Of a DNA stretch of 64,000 nucleotides, positions 43,640 to 55,190 are shown one piece after another. Position 1 is the first letter of the stretch; every line of letters begins with the position of its first letter. Under the pieces are notes generated by a model. The model worked only from the letters and a program-made list of their open reading frames with translations. It was not told the DNA's origin and did not search any database. Both the position numbers and the translations under genes were made by a program. The DNA is from Romanomermis culicivorax (taxonomy: Eukaryota; Nematoda; Enoplea; Mermithida; Mermithidae), in NCBI GenBank assembly GCA_963922205.1, contig CAWUHX010000168.1:387501-451500 (forward strand), given 5' to 3'.

Positions 43640-44055
43640 CAGACATGTCCAGGGTCCCAGGACCCCCTACCCCCCTACGTGGAGATAAGGGTGTCCAAGG
43701 TTTCAGGACCCCCTACCCCCTATGTGGAAATAGGGGTGTCCAGGGTCTCAGGACCGCCTACTCCCTATGTGGAGGTAGGGTGTCCAGGGTTTCAGAACCC
43801 CCCTACCTTCTATGTGGAAATAAGGGTGTCCAGGGTCCCAGGACCCCCTACCCCCCTATGTGGAAATAGGGGTGTCCAGGGTCTCAGGACCGCCTACTCC
43901 CTATGTGGAGGTAGGGTGTCCATGGTTTCAGAACCCCCCTACCTTCTATGTGGAAATAAGGGTGTCCAGGGACCCAGGACCCCCTACCCCCCTATGTGGA
44001 AATAGGGGTGTCCAGGGTCTCAGGACCGCCTACTCCCTATGTGAAGGTAGGGGGT
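43640..44055. repeat. 45-bp minisatellite with 135-bp higher-order unit
   Basis: Nine copies of a GC-rich unit such as GTGTCCAGGGTCTCAGGACC, GCCTACTCCCTATGTGGAGG, TAGG. The third-neighbour copies at 43737, 43872 and 44008 are most alike, so three-unit blocks of 135 bp were duplicated. Because 45 is a multiple of three, all forward frames stay open; the frames (GPPTPYVEIGVSRVS-like) are not good evidence of a gene. Confidence 0.9.
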
Positions 44056-44279
44056 CCTGATTGCACGTGCCTTTCTGCTAGTCAGCCAGCAGCTTTTCAA
44101 GAAATATTTATTGCCTTATAATGGGTTAGTGCTGCCCATTTCGTGATCCCGAAGCCGACATCCAAATAGGTGATGGACATTCAGCAGGTGCAGACAAATT
44201 TGCATAGCAATGGAGCGAACAAAGAACAAAGTACCTGGCAACCCCCCCCCCCCTCCTTGCATTAAATCTTGGCATTATT

Positions 44280-46040
44280 GCTGCACAGGGTACCTTTTGA
44301 GCATTTGAAATTTTGAGGTCTTCAAGAATTTAAGCATCCTTAAGGGTTTTCAAGGTTTTTAAAATTCTGGAGGCCTTTTGAGGGTTTTTAAGAGTTTTTA
44401 GGGAGTTTTTCAGGGTTTTTAAAGGTTTTAAGGGTCTTCAAGTTTTTTTACTGGATTTTTAAGGGTTTTTAAGGTTTTCAAGAGGTTTGAGGTTTTTAAG
44501 GGCTTTTAAAGGTTTTGAGGATTTTAATGGTTTTGACGCTCTAAGGGCATTAGGGGTTTTCAAGAGGTTGATGGCTCTTGAGGGGTTTCAAGCATTTCAA
44601 GGGCTTTAAGGGTTTAAGGGTTTTTAAGGTTTTCAAGAGGTTTAAGGTTTTTAAGGGCTTTTAAAGGTTTCGAGGATATTAAGAGTTTTGACGCTCTAAG
44701 GGCAATAGGGGTTTTCAAGAGGTTGATGGCTCTTGAGGGGTTTTGAGCATTTCAAGGGCTTTAAGGGTTTAAGGGTTTTTAAGGTTTTCAAGAGGTTTAA
44801 GGTTTTTAAGGGCTTTTAAAGGTTTTGAGGATTTTAATGGTTTTGACGCTCTAAGGGCACTAAGGGTTTTCAAGAGGTTGATGGCTCTTAAGGGGTTTTA
44901 AGCATTTCAAGGGCTTTAAGGGTTTGACGGATTTTAAGGTTTCCAAGAAATTCAGGATTTTTAAGGACTTTCAAGGGTTGTAAGGATTTTAAGGCTTTTG
45001 ACTGTTCAAGAGCATTAAGGGCTTTCAAGGGGTTTATGGCTTTTAAGGGGTTTTAAGCATTTTAAGGGTTTTTATGATGTTTATGGTTTTTAAAGGCTTT
45101 TAAAGGTTTCTAATTATTTTTTAAGAGTTTTTGAGTGATTGTAATGGTATTAAGGGTTTGATGGTCTAAAGGCATTAGCAGTTTTCAAGAGGTTTATGGG
45201 TTTTAAGGGGTTTTAAGCATTTTAAGGCTTTCTAAGGTTTTTGAGGGGGTTTAGGGTTTTTGAAAGCTTTTAAGGATTTTTGAGGATTTTTAAAGGTTTC
45301 TAAGTGTTTTAAGAGTTTTAGGGGATTTTAACAGTTTCAAGGGTTTTGACGGTCTAAGGGCATTAAGGGTTCCTAAAAGGTTTATGAGTTTGGAGAGGTT
45401 TTTAGCATTTTAAGGATTTTAAGAGTTGCAAGGTATTTTAAGGTTTCCAAGATATTTTAAGGGTTTTTAAGCATTTTGAGGGTTTTGAAGCTTTTTAAGG
45501 GTCTTAGAGACATTTCACGGGTTATAAGGTATTTTAAGGGTTTTTAAGGATTTTAAGGGTTTCAAGGTAGTTTAAGGGTCTTGAAGCTTTTAAAGGTTTT
45601 TAAGGGTTTTGACAGTCTAACAGTGTCAAGGATTTCTAAGAGATTTATGAGTTTTAAGATGCTTCTAGCGTTTTAAAGATTTTAAGGGTTGAAGGGTTTT
45701 TAAGTTCTTTAAGAAGTTTAGGGTTTTTAAGGAGGTTTTAAGGATTTCAAGGGTTCCAAGGTATTTTAAGGGTTTTTAAGGGTTTTAAGGATTTTAAGAG
45801 TTTCAAGATATCTTAAGGGTTTTAAAGCATTTTAAGGTTTTTCACGGTCTTTAAGAGTTTTCATGGGTTTTTAATGGTTTTAATATTCTAAGGGCATTAA
45901 GGGTGTTTAAGCGGTTTATGAGTTTTGAGGGGTTTGTAGCATTTTAAGGGTCTAAGGATTTTAAGGTTTTTGACAGATTTAGGGTTTTTAAGAGGTTTTA
46001 AGGATTTTAAGGGTATCTAAAAATTTTAAGATTTTTGAGG
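44280..46040 (+). repeat. TTTTAAGGG-type degenerate array, left arm
   Basis: Short units around AAGGGTTTTTAAGG and TTTTCAAGAGGTTT. A 155-bp higher-order unit (TTTTGACGCTCTAAGGGC at 44532, 44687 and 44842) becomes degenerate toward 45900. The G-rich strand is the + strand. The array at 48480-49905 is the same family in reverse orientation. It is not TTAGGC telomere repeat. Confidence 0.85.
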
Positions 46041-46864
46041 GTTTAGGAAGTTTAAGCCAATTCAGAAGTGCAGTTACTGTTTGTGGCTGATATCCTACGA
46101 TTTTTTCTTCTGAATAGGGCTTCAGGATTTTTAATAGCTTTAAAGGGTTTTAAAGGTTTTAAGGGCCTAAAAATTGGCAGATTAATTGTGATTATTGGTT
46201 TTGAAAGGCTTGCTGGGTGGAGAAAGTTCCAACTTTTCACTCTTCATTTGAAAACATGTGTTGCAGTGCGTTTCTGCTGATTTTAGGATCTTCGTAACAT
46301 TTTGTCCATTGTTCAACAATGCATGCAGGTTCAAAGTGGAGTGAGCCAGGCGGACCATCGAAGGGCGTCTTACTGTAGTTCAGTTTCGATACGCGTGTAG
46401 TGAGTGCTCTTGTGTTTATTATTATTGATATATTTTTCGTCTACTAGTGTGTGTCCCCGTGCCCTTCGTTGTATTTCCCAGCATGTGGGGCTTTTTCCTT
46501 ATATTCTCACCCATGTATTTGTTTTGTATCTAAGTGTGTTGTTTTACGTAGGTAAAAGTATTAGGAGAAGTCTCTCCTCTTTCCGATTAAGCTCATCGGG
46601 AATTCAAATTGGGAAACCGAAGGTTTTTTAATATGGGTTAAATTAGCGTGGGATTTAAGTACTTTAAAGAGTTTACTTTATCGGTTAAGCGTGAGTGTTG
46701 GAAACATGTGCATTAAGGACGATCCCTGGTCCCAACTCCTGCCTGCCGTCATCCAAAGCCCGGCCCATTTCTCAAATACAACACATGGGACCTTGAATTT
46801 TATAAAATTTTCGACCAATTCAATTTAGCTACATAATGCACGTGGGGGCAATGAAACCTCAGCA
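46041..46864. other. Intergenic region 3' of the GPCR gene
   Basis: Mostly non-repetitive and more balanced in base composition than the surroundings (for example GGAGTGAGCCAGGCGGACCA near 46336). Short open frames on both strands show no recognisable family. It may contain the 3' UTR of the GPCR gene. I cannot assign a gene here. Confidence 0.5.
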
Positions 46865-47753
46865 TTATATAACACTTTCCATTTTTTCACTATTCGTCTT
46901 ATCTGACGCGTTTAAAATCTTTGGAATGCTAGTGTCAAATATGGCGGCAGCGCTCGATGGCCCTGAACTCAACAATCTTGTCAATGATTGGCGTTTCAAG
47001 CTTTTAATCAAAGATACACTATTTGTCGAACCATTTCTACCATTGCCACTACATTTGCCCCTGTTCGATAAGACAATGGCACTCGCATGCTGCCCTGTTG
47101 GATCATGGATGGAACCTTTTGGACCAAGAAATTGCGCAATGGCGATGTTCCGAAATCGCGGACTACAAGCTGAATAGACAAAAAATGGCAACGCCCCGTT
47201 GACCATACTCAAAATGTTGGCCCAGGCAGTCAAAGCTTGATAGTTTTTCCAATAGGCCACGTCGGACGTTCGTACGGCAGCTCGTACGAAAACGACGATG
47301 TGCGGTGTTTCAAAAATTAAATGGCACAAAGTTGTCGCCAGGCTTAGCCTCGTAATACACAATTTTTGTTCCATCGACGCTCCGTTAGTGCCGCCACACG
47401 TCAATTTTTTCCTCGACCAAAATAAATGATAATTGATCGATAAAGTAGTCGATGCTAAAATCAACATCGGCATTATTATCGTCATCAACGAATATAAATA
47501 ATAATACGTATTTTCCAATTGTCGATATTTCCTAGGAACGGTGTAGGCATAGATTTTTATCGACTGGCTTTCGTTGTTTAGACATTCGGCGCTGAATAAT
47601 TGTCGAGCCAAAATTGTTGGGATTTGAAGGCAAATGGAACCAAGGAATGTTAGAATCATAGCCGTATATGTATTACGCATTGTACACCAATTTCGGGATC
47701 TGATTGGGAAAGCGACTAGTAAATAGCGTTCCAACGACATGATGACAGTTAAC
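46865..47753 (-). CDS. GPCR exon 2
   Basis: Acceptor ATTTTACAG. The split TG|G codon gives Trp120. Covers the end of TM3 through TM7 and the C-terminal tail; stop TAA at 46867-46865. Confidence 0.9.
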
Positions 47754-48181
47754 CTGTAAAATAATTTTTTTATATTTTTTTGTGTTTTTTTTATTTTTTT
47801 TTGTTTTTTTTTTAATTTTTACCATATAGCGAATGTAGCAAACGTATTCGTATTGAACATCGTATACGGCAACGAATTCCAATAAAACCAATTAATCGAC
47901 GGATTATTCGTCAATTGCGGAATGGATTTCAAATAATTGGGCAATACGCAATATAAACTCAGCGTGTTAGCGACGGCTTTCGCGGCCAAAGTTCGTATCG
48001 TAGTCGACGATCGCAAAAATTCATGTCGATAAACCGCCAAATTGGCCAAGTTACCCGCTGTGGACAATGTAATTAAAAGTGGGTATAAATTTAGCATCAA
48101 ATTTTTCTCCACTTGACCCATCAAATCCTCCGTAGCGGCACTTTTCGATTTACAAAATGGTAGAAAGTAAGTGAAATTCAT
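46865..48181 (-). CDS. Rhodopsin-family peptide GPCR, FMRFamide-receptor-like (2 exons, 415 aa)
   Basis: Join of complement 48181-47823 and 47753-46865: 1248 nt with a 69-bp intron. Seven hydrophobic segments: ~31-51, 62-84, 107-127, then after the Cys-containing loop two more, CITRLSLATTLCHLIFETPH (TM6) and LTAWANILSMVNGALPFFVY (TM7). After TM3 comes Glu128-Arg129-Tyr130, the DRY-type motif. The block FAIWLTVIMSLERYLLVAFP, IRSRNWCT resembles the Drosophila FMRFamide receptor and C. elegans FRPR family, which also lack the usual TM3 cysteine. An N-F-T glycosylation site is at residue 2. The ligand is unknown. TM7 ends LPFFVYSAC in place of NPxxY. The cytoplasmic tail of about 100 residues is Ser/Asn/Lys-rich. 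The frame is open upstream of the ATG to a splice acceptor, so the N-terminus could be longer. Confidence 0.88.
47754..47822 (-). other. GPCR intron (69 bp)
   Basis: Donor TATATG|GTAAAA, acceptor TTTTACAG, poly-A/T interior. The size is typical for a small nematode intron and contrasts with the kilobase introns of the other two genes. Confidence 0.88.
47823..48181 (-). CDS. GPCR exon 1
   Basis: Encodes residues 1-119 and two bases of Trp120: the extracellular N-terminus, TM1 (NLYPLLITLSTAGNLANLAV with the conserved GN), TM2 and most of TM3. The ATG at 48181 was chosen because it gives an N-terminus of normal length. Confidence 0.85.
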
Positions 48182-48235
48182 ATCAATGTGATTTAAAATT
48201 TGAAACTGTAAAGTTGATGTTTTAAATAACCTATA
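48182..48235 (-). promoter_or_regulatory. Acceptor and leader upstream of the GPCR ATG
   Basis: On the minus strand TCTTTTATAG|GTTATTT is about 50 nt before the ATG. The leader has no in-frame stop, so it may be 5' UTR after trans-splicing or the end of another coding exon. Confidence 0.45.
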
Positions 48236-48479
48236 AAAGAAGAGGAAAAGAAATATGAGATTATGGTAAGTGTTTTGATTATTTTGTTTTTATCATTTTT
48301 TAGTTTTACATATTTATTTATAGTTTTTTTATTGTTTTTTATTATTATGTAAGAAGTACACAGTATACACAAGGTCTGACATCATGTAGGTGCTTGGATG
48401 CACAAGATATGTGTGACTTTGTGACTCAACCACAAATTAATCTACTTTGTAGCAGCATGGTGCATTCTGCATTCTGAAA
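48236..48479. other. GPCR upstream flank
   Basis: About 240 bp of ordinary A/T-rich sequence likely to hold the promoter. No core motif is identified. Confidence 0.45.
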
Positions 48480-49905
48480 AATAAAGAGCCCTAAAACCTT
48501 TAAAATGCTTGAAAGCCCTTGAACCCTTATAATCCTTAAACCCTTAGAAACCTTAAACCCTTGCAACCCTTGAAAATCTTTAGAAGCCATCAAAAACCCT
48601 CAAAAGCCCTTGAACCCCTTTAAAAATTTTCAACCCTTAAAATCCTTAAAATCCTTGAAAGCCCTCAAAACCCTTAACAGCTTAAATAACTTAAAATGCC
48701 TAGAAATCCTTAAATCCTTAGAACCCTTAAAGAGCTTTGAAGCCATCAAAAACCCTTGGAACCCTTAACTTACTTAAAAACCCTCAAAATTCTTAAAAAC
48801 CCTAAAAGTCTTCAAAAATCCTCAAAACCTTCAAATGTTTCAACCCTTAAGATCCTTAAACCCCCTCGAAAGGCCTTAAAAACGTTCAAAACCCCTATCT
48901 CTTAATACTTAAAAACCCCTTAATCCATAACACCCTTAAAACCCTAAAGCCCTTAAGATGCTTGAAACACTTAAAGTCCTTAAACTCCTTCAAAAAACAT
49001 AAAACCCCTGAAAGCCATCAAAATCTTTAAAAATCCTTAAAACCCTTGAAAAACTTGAAACCCATAAAAAACTAAATTTAAAATTAAAATTCTTAAATCT
49101 CTTAAAAATCCTTAAACACCCTTAAAACCATTAAAAACCTTTAAAAATCCTTCAAAACCCTTGAAAAGCCTTAAAACCCTTAAAAAAATTTAAATTCCTT
49201 AGAAACTCTTAAAAGCCCTTAGGAACCCTCAGGCATACCCTAATAGCCATCAAAAACCCTTCGAACCCTCAAAAAGCTTTCAACCCTCAAAATCCTTGTA
49301 AACCCTTGAAAGCCATTAAAATCCTTTACAATCCCAATAATCCTTAAATCCCTTAAAAATTCCTAAAAACGTTAGAACCCTTGGAAGCTTTTAAAAACCA
49401 GCAAAACCCATAAAATCCTTAAATCCCTCAAAAATCCTTGAAACCCCTTAAATCCTATACACTCTTGAAAACTCTTAAAAACCCCTAAAAAGGCATAAAA
49501 ACCTTTAAGACCCTCAAAAAGCCTTCAGTCCTTAAAATCCTTAAAAACCTCTGAAAGCCTTTAAAAATCTTTAGAAGCATTAAAATCCTTAAATCTCTTA
49601 AAAATCCTTAAACATCCTTAAAACCATTAAAAACCTTTAATAATCCTTCAAAACCCTTAAAAAGCCTTAAAACCCTTAAAAAAGCTTAAAATCCTTTAGA
49701 AACTCTTAAAAGCCCTTAGGAACCCTCAGGCATACCCTAATAGCCATCAAAAACCCTTGGAATGCTGAAAAAGCTTTCAACCCATAAAATTCTTGTAAAC
49801 CCTTGAAAGCCATTAAAATCCTTTAAAATCCCAATAATCCTTAAATCCCTTGAAAATTCCTAAAAACCTTGGAACCCTTGAAAGAGAACCCCTTAGAACC
49901 CTTAT
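48480..49905 (-). repeat. CCCTTAAAA-type degenerate array, right arm (inverted)
   Basis: Units such as CCCTTAAAAACCCTTGAAAG and CCTTAAATCCCTTAAAAAT, the reverse complement of the 44280-46040 family. Internal blocks repeat about 475-480 bp apart (CTTAGGAACCCTCAGGCATA at 49218 and 49694). Confidence 0.85.
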
Positions 49906-50860
49906 AACCATTTTGCGTGTTTATTGTAATTTTTAAAAACTGAATTTTATGCATTTAGTGTGCTTTTTAAAAAATTTTATTTAACATATTTACTGTAGTT
50001 TTTTAAAAAATGAATTTTGTGTATTTAGCGTACTTTTTTTGAATGTCGCATTTCCCATATTTAGTCTAATTTTTTGAATTTCAAATTTCACATATTTTGT
50101 GTACTTTTTTAAAAACTGAATTTAATACATTTAGTGTACTTTTCTAAAAATTATATTCAACATATTTACTGTACTTTTTTATAAATTGAATTTAATGTAT
50201 TTAGCGTACTTTTTCAAATGTCACATTTTGCATATTTAGTCTACTTTTTTAAATGCCACATTTCACATGTTTATTGTAACTTTTAAACACTGAATTTTAT
50301 GTATTTAGTGTACATTTTTAAAAATTCTTTTTAACATATTTACTGCACTTTTTTATAAATTGAATTTCATGTATTTAGCGTACTTTTTTAAATGTCGCAT
50401 TTCCAATATTTAGTCTACTTTTTCAAATATCAAATTTTGCATGTTTATTGTTATTTTTAAAAACTGAATTTTATGCATTTAGTGTACTTTTTGAAAAATT
50501 CTATTTGACATATTTAGTGTACTTTTTCAAAAATTTAATTTAATGTATTTAGCGTACTTTTTTTAAATGTCGCATTTCTCATATTTAGTCCACTTTTTTA
50601 AATATCAAATTTTGCATGTTTATTTTAATTTTTAAAAACTGAATTTTATATATTTAGTGTGCTTTTTTAAAAAATTTTATTTAACATATTTACTGTACTT
50701 TTTTATAAATTGAATTTCATGTATTTAGCGTACTTTTTTCAAATGTCCCATTTCACACATCAACTTTACTTTTCTGGGTGCTTTATTTAACATATTTAGC
50801 ATATTTTTCAAATGTCCCATTTACATATTTACTGTACTTTTTTAGACACTCTATTGCACT
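49906..50860. repeat. TATTTAGTGTACTTTTT-type tandem array
   Basis: Units of about 55-60 bp (CATATTTACTGTACTTTTTT, AAATTGAATTTCATGTATTT, AGCGTACTTTTTTAAATGTC, GCATTTCCATATTTAGTCTA) in larger blocks of about 180-190 bp. About five blocks. No coding evidence. Confidence 0.82.
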
Positions 50861-51900
50861 ACCTTTTTAGATCTTACATTTTGTATACTTACTGTACTTT
50901 TTACACACCACGAAGCTTGCTTCTCACAGATGTGCCACTGCAAACACAATAACCCCAAATAATTGTAGCAGAGCCGTCTGGAAGCACATCTCCCTGCAGC
51001 TGTCCTGGATCCTGACTCCAAATTCCAAATGTGAATCAGGTGCCTCAACATGGCGTACATTCATGAGGAAAATATTTCGCTAAATTACTCAATCATTTCA
51101 TTACAGTATATTGCACTAAAATCAAATAATGGTACCTGCTGAGCATACAATCATTTAGTTTACTGCTGGGAAAGCATTGAATATTTTTCCCTGGACAAAA
51201 AGTACGCTACAGAAATAAATACAAAAACTGGTGGTTGTCGGAACAAATTCTGATATACGCTCTTAAATGGTAAAAATAAAGTGCATGATTAATATATATA
51301 GAGTGTTACAAACATAGCTCACAAATGGTTATGAATAAACAATGAAGCAAAAAGCTAATGTTTGGAATATTCCGCGAGTTTATTATACAGTGACATGTGG
51401 ATTCATATAACCTGTATACGTATAACATTGATGCCGAATGTAGCATACTTAATTACACTGAAAGCATGGAAAAAATATCTTACAAAAGCCTTATTAAACA
51501 AAAAAAACAATTTTTCATACTGTAGTGTTGGTAATTTTCAGATTTTTATCCTACAGTAAAAAAGTACATTTCGCAAAAATGTGAAATAAACACCGAAAGG
51601 TTATTAAAAATTTGTGCCGCCGCTTGCAGCAAGATTTACATTATAACTATGGCAACACCCCGCAATATACAAATGCGGCTTCCGCTCAATTAGAGCACTA
51701 TAAAGATTCACTCTTAATTAAAAATTGAAGGCTAGAGGCCAAGTGCCAAATGAAGCTGAAAAGTTTTTTGATTGTGCCGTAGGCTCTTGTACAGCAAGCC
51801 AAAAAGTTCAAAATTCACTAATCTGTATTAAGTAATTAAAAATACAGTATGACGTAGAAAGCGTTATTATATGTTTTCTCATATAAAATGAAGTTATATT
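50861..51900. other. Non-repetitive stretch without a recognised gene
   Basis: About 1 kb of mixed sequence between two repeat arrays. A minus-strand frame of 69 codons (50851-51060) and a plus-strand frame of 65 codons (51362-51559) show no family resemblance. I see no tRNA or other RNA gene. Confidence 0.5.
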
Positions 51901-54250
51901 TTTGAATAACAAGTGTCGCTTTTTTCTCACATTAGGCACATACCTCACTTCCTGGACTATGTTCCATTAGTAGAATAAAGTATATTTAATTCAAGAACAT
52001 GCATACAAATGAGTATGAAAATTATGATATGTATCAAAAAGCGACATTTTGCTAATTTCGGTATATGCAACTATATCATATGAGAGTGCCATTATTAAAA
52101 CCATTTAGAACATTTAGATATCAGTTTTCTTAATAAAACTCCAAACATTCCATGGTTATTACCATTTACCACTAATTAGTCAGCATTTCCCTTAAATAGC
52201 AAATGTCAAATCTGGCACAAATGTCACTTTTTGGCATTACAAATTTCCCTATCAGTAATATACCAGCTAAAAATTTTCAGCTGATTCTCATAGCCTATAT
52301 AGACATCTATTAATACATTGTTTAACACAAACAAATCTAATGAAATTATTCCTAAAAATATGTGTCGAAAAGCGACATTTTGCTAAATAGAGTAAATGAA
52401 CGCTATATTCAACAATATTTTATTAAATTGTCAATAGTCAAAAAAAACTTGAAATATATAGATCTCAGTTTTTTGAATATCTTTTTAGCTACACATATTC
52501 AACAATACATTGTTTTTATCCCCCATTATCTATCAGTTTCTCTTGATTTCCATTTGATAAAATTTGTCGAATCTGGCACAAATACTGCTTTTTGGAATTA
52601 TATTTTTCCAATTACTGTTATCCCAGCTAAAAATTTTCACTTGATTCTCATAGTACATATAGACATCTACCTATGCATAGTTTAAGACAAATAAATCTAA
52701 TGAAATTATTCCTAAAAATATGTGTCGAAAAGCGACATTTTGATAAATAGAGTAAATGAACGCTATATTCAACAATGTTTTATTAAATTGTCAATAGTCA
52801 AAAAAAACTTGAAAAATATAGATCTCAGTTTTTTGAATATCATTTTAGCTACACATATTCAACAATTGATTGTCTTTACCCCCATTATCTATCAGTTTCT
52901 CTCGATTTCCATTTGATATAATTTGTCGAATCTGGCACAAATACTGCTTTTCGGAATTATATTTTTCCAATTAGTTTTATCCCAGCTAAAAATTTTCACT
53001 TAATTCTCATAGCACATATGGACATCTAATTATACATTGTTTAAAACAAACAAATCTAATGAAATTCTCCCTGAAAATATGTGTCGAAAAGTGACATTTC
53101 ACTCAATTGAGTAAATCAATTCTATATTCAACAATGTTTTATTAAATTGTCAATAGTCAAAAAAAACTTGAAAAATATAGATCTCAGTTTTTTGAATATC
53201 ATTTTAGCTACACATATTCAACAATTGATTGTCTTTACCCCCATTATCTATCAATTTCTATTGATTTCCATTTGATATAATTTGTCGAATCTGGCACAAA
53301 TACTGCTTTTTGGAATTATATTTTTCCAATTACTGTTATCCCAGCTAAAAATTTTCACTTGATTCTCATAGTACATATAGACATCTACCTATGCATAGTT
53401 TAAGACAAATAAATCTAATGAAATTATTCCTAAAAATATGTGTCGAAAAGCGACATTTTGATAAATAGAGTAAATGAACGCTATATTCAACAATGTTTTA
53501 TTAAATTGTCAATAGTCAAAAAAAACTTGAAAAATATAGATCTCAGTTTTTTGAATATCATTTTAGCTACACATATTCAACAATTGATTGTCTTTACCCC
53601 CATTATCTATCAGTTTCTCTCGATTTCCATTTGATATAATTTGTCGAATCTGGCACAAATACTGCTTTTCGGAATTATATTTTTCCAATTAGTTTTATCC
53701 CAGCTAAAAATTTTCACTTAATTCTCATAGCACATATGGACATCTAATTATACATTGTTTAAAACAAACAAATCTAATGAAATTCTCCCTGAAAATATGT
53801 GTCGAAAAGTGACATTTCGCTCAATTGAGTAAATCAATTCTATATTCAACAATGTTTTATTAAATTGTCAATAGTCAAAAAAAACTTGAAAAATATAGAT
53901 CTCAGTTTTTTGAATATCATTTTAGCTACACATATTCAACAATTGATTGTCTTTACCCCCATTATCTATCAATTTCTATTGATTTCCATTTGATATAATT
54001 TGTCGAATCTGGCACAAATACTGCTTTTTGGAATTATATTTTTCGAATTAGTGTTATCCCAGCTAAAAATTTTCACTTGATTCTCATAGCACATATGGAC
54101 ATCTAATTATACATTGTTTAAAACAAACAAATCTTATGAAATTATTCCTGAAAATATGTGTTGAAAAGCGGCATTTCACTAAATTGTGTAAATGTAACAA
54201 TATTGTATAAAACTGTCAATAGTCAAAAAACTTGAAATATATTGATTTCA
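51900..54250. repeat. 359-bp satellite with 718-bp dimeric higher-order repeat
   Basis: The marker GTGTCGAAAAGCGACATTTT occurs at 52362, 52722, 53081, 53440, 53799 and, degenerate, at 54158: spacing 359-360 bp. Copies at 52722 and 53440 read as identical over a 64-codon stretch, while those at 53081 and 53799 share a different variant (AAGTGACATTTC). The recent unit of amplification is therefore a 718-bp dimer. Each copy ends with ATCTGGCACAAATACTGCTT, a degenerate inverse of the marker. An older degenerate copy starts near 52040. Confidence 0.92.
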
Positions 54251-55190
54251 GTTTTATTTGAATATTATTCTAAATATTTATATTCAGCAATGGATAATCT
54301 TTTCCATCATTTATTAATTTCTCTGAATTTCCATTTGATAGCATTTGTCAAATATGGCACAAATATCGCTTCTCAGAATTACATTTTTGCAATTAGTAGA
54401 ATAGCAGCTAAGAATTTTTAGTTGATTATTTTAGCACATTTAGACATAAACTTCAATTGAGTAATATATTTAATATAATTATTGCAAAAACTACAATATA
54501 TGTCAAAAAGCGACTTTTTCATAAATTCAGTAAATAAATGCCAAATTCAACAATATTCTATGAAACTGCCTCTAGCATTTGGAACATTTAGATCTCAATA
54601 TTCTCAATAACAATTCAAACATTAAATGGTCACTATCATTTCTACAAATTTTTTTGGATTTCCATTTTACAGCATTTTTTGAATATCACACAAATTTCAC
54701 TTTTTAGAATCCCATGTTTCCGAATAGTAGCATCCCAGCTAAAAATTTAAAACTGATTTTCATAGCACACATAAACATGAAGTGTATCTCAAGAATATGC
54801 ATTGTTTAAGAATCTAATGAATTTATTGTGAAAAGTGTAATATGCATCAAAAAGCGACAATTTGGTAAATTCCACAAAATGAATGCTATTTTTTTAATTA
54901 GATGAGATTGAATAACACAAGTCAAAACTCAAAACTTTTTATTGGGCATACAACTTTTGAAGCTTAGTCTCTTTTAAATTGCATGCACTGCTTTTCTCAC
55001 ATTTAAACTGAATTTGTTGAGAGTTATATATGAAAATTCTAATAAATTTCAGGAAGCGTCATTTTCCTAAATTTTCTAAAACATGTTTCTAATGCAGCAC
55101 TGCTAAAAATTTTCACTTGATTGCTATAGCAAATGTAGACATTGACTTCAATTCAATAATATGATCTGTGCTTAACACAGACAAATCTAA
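54251..55190. repeat. Degenerate satellite transition zone
   Basis: Copies with AAAAGCGAC at 54508 and 54854 and related flanks, too diverged for an exact period. They link the 359-bp and 525-bp families. Confidence 0.65.

Larger units (their letters stand above)
43200..44260 (+). mobile_element. LTR-like retrotransposon fragment (5' part), tentative
   Basis: A promoter-like segment (two heat-shock elements and TATATAAG) is followed by about 190 bp of ordinary sequence, a 45-bp minisatellite and then unique sequence. The last part contains GCCCATTTCGTGATCCCGAA, which resembles the leader next to the primer-binding site of some animal Gypsy/BEL elements. At 44210 a short ATG frame (MERTKNKVPGN) ends in a C run. 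I read it as LTR, leader and gag start, truncated. No second LTR, pol or tRNA match was found, so it could also be a non-coding RNA gene or a promoter relic. Confidence 0.35.

Noticed and set aside
43564-44060. Collagen-like frames (GPPTP..VEIGVSRVS)
   Set aside because: The 45-bp unit keeps several frames open at once; overlapping frames on the same strand argue against a real protein.
44280-46040. TTTTAAGGG array as telomeric DNA
   Set aside because: The unit is neither TTAGGC nor TTAGGG, has variable length and a 155-bp higher-order period; it is an ordinary degenerate repeat.
46068-46631. Small plus-strand frames in the region after the GPCR gene
   Set aside because: No family resemblance, and partly made from repeat-derived sequence (GFKGFKGLK).
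46836-47177. Plus-strand frame of 113 codons opposite the GPCR gene
   Set aside because: It is the antisense shadow of GPCR exon 2.
52362-53634. Repeated 64-107 codon frames starting SKSDIL
   Set aside because: They are parts of the 359-bp satellite, begin at GTG, and break in other copies.
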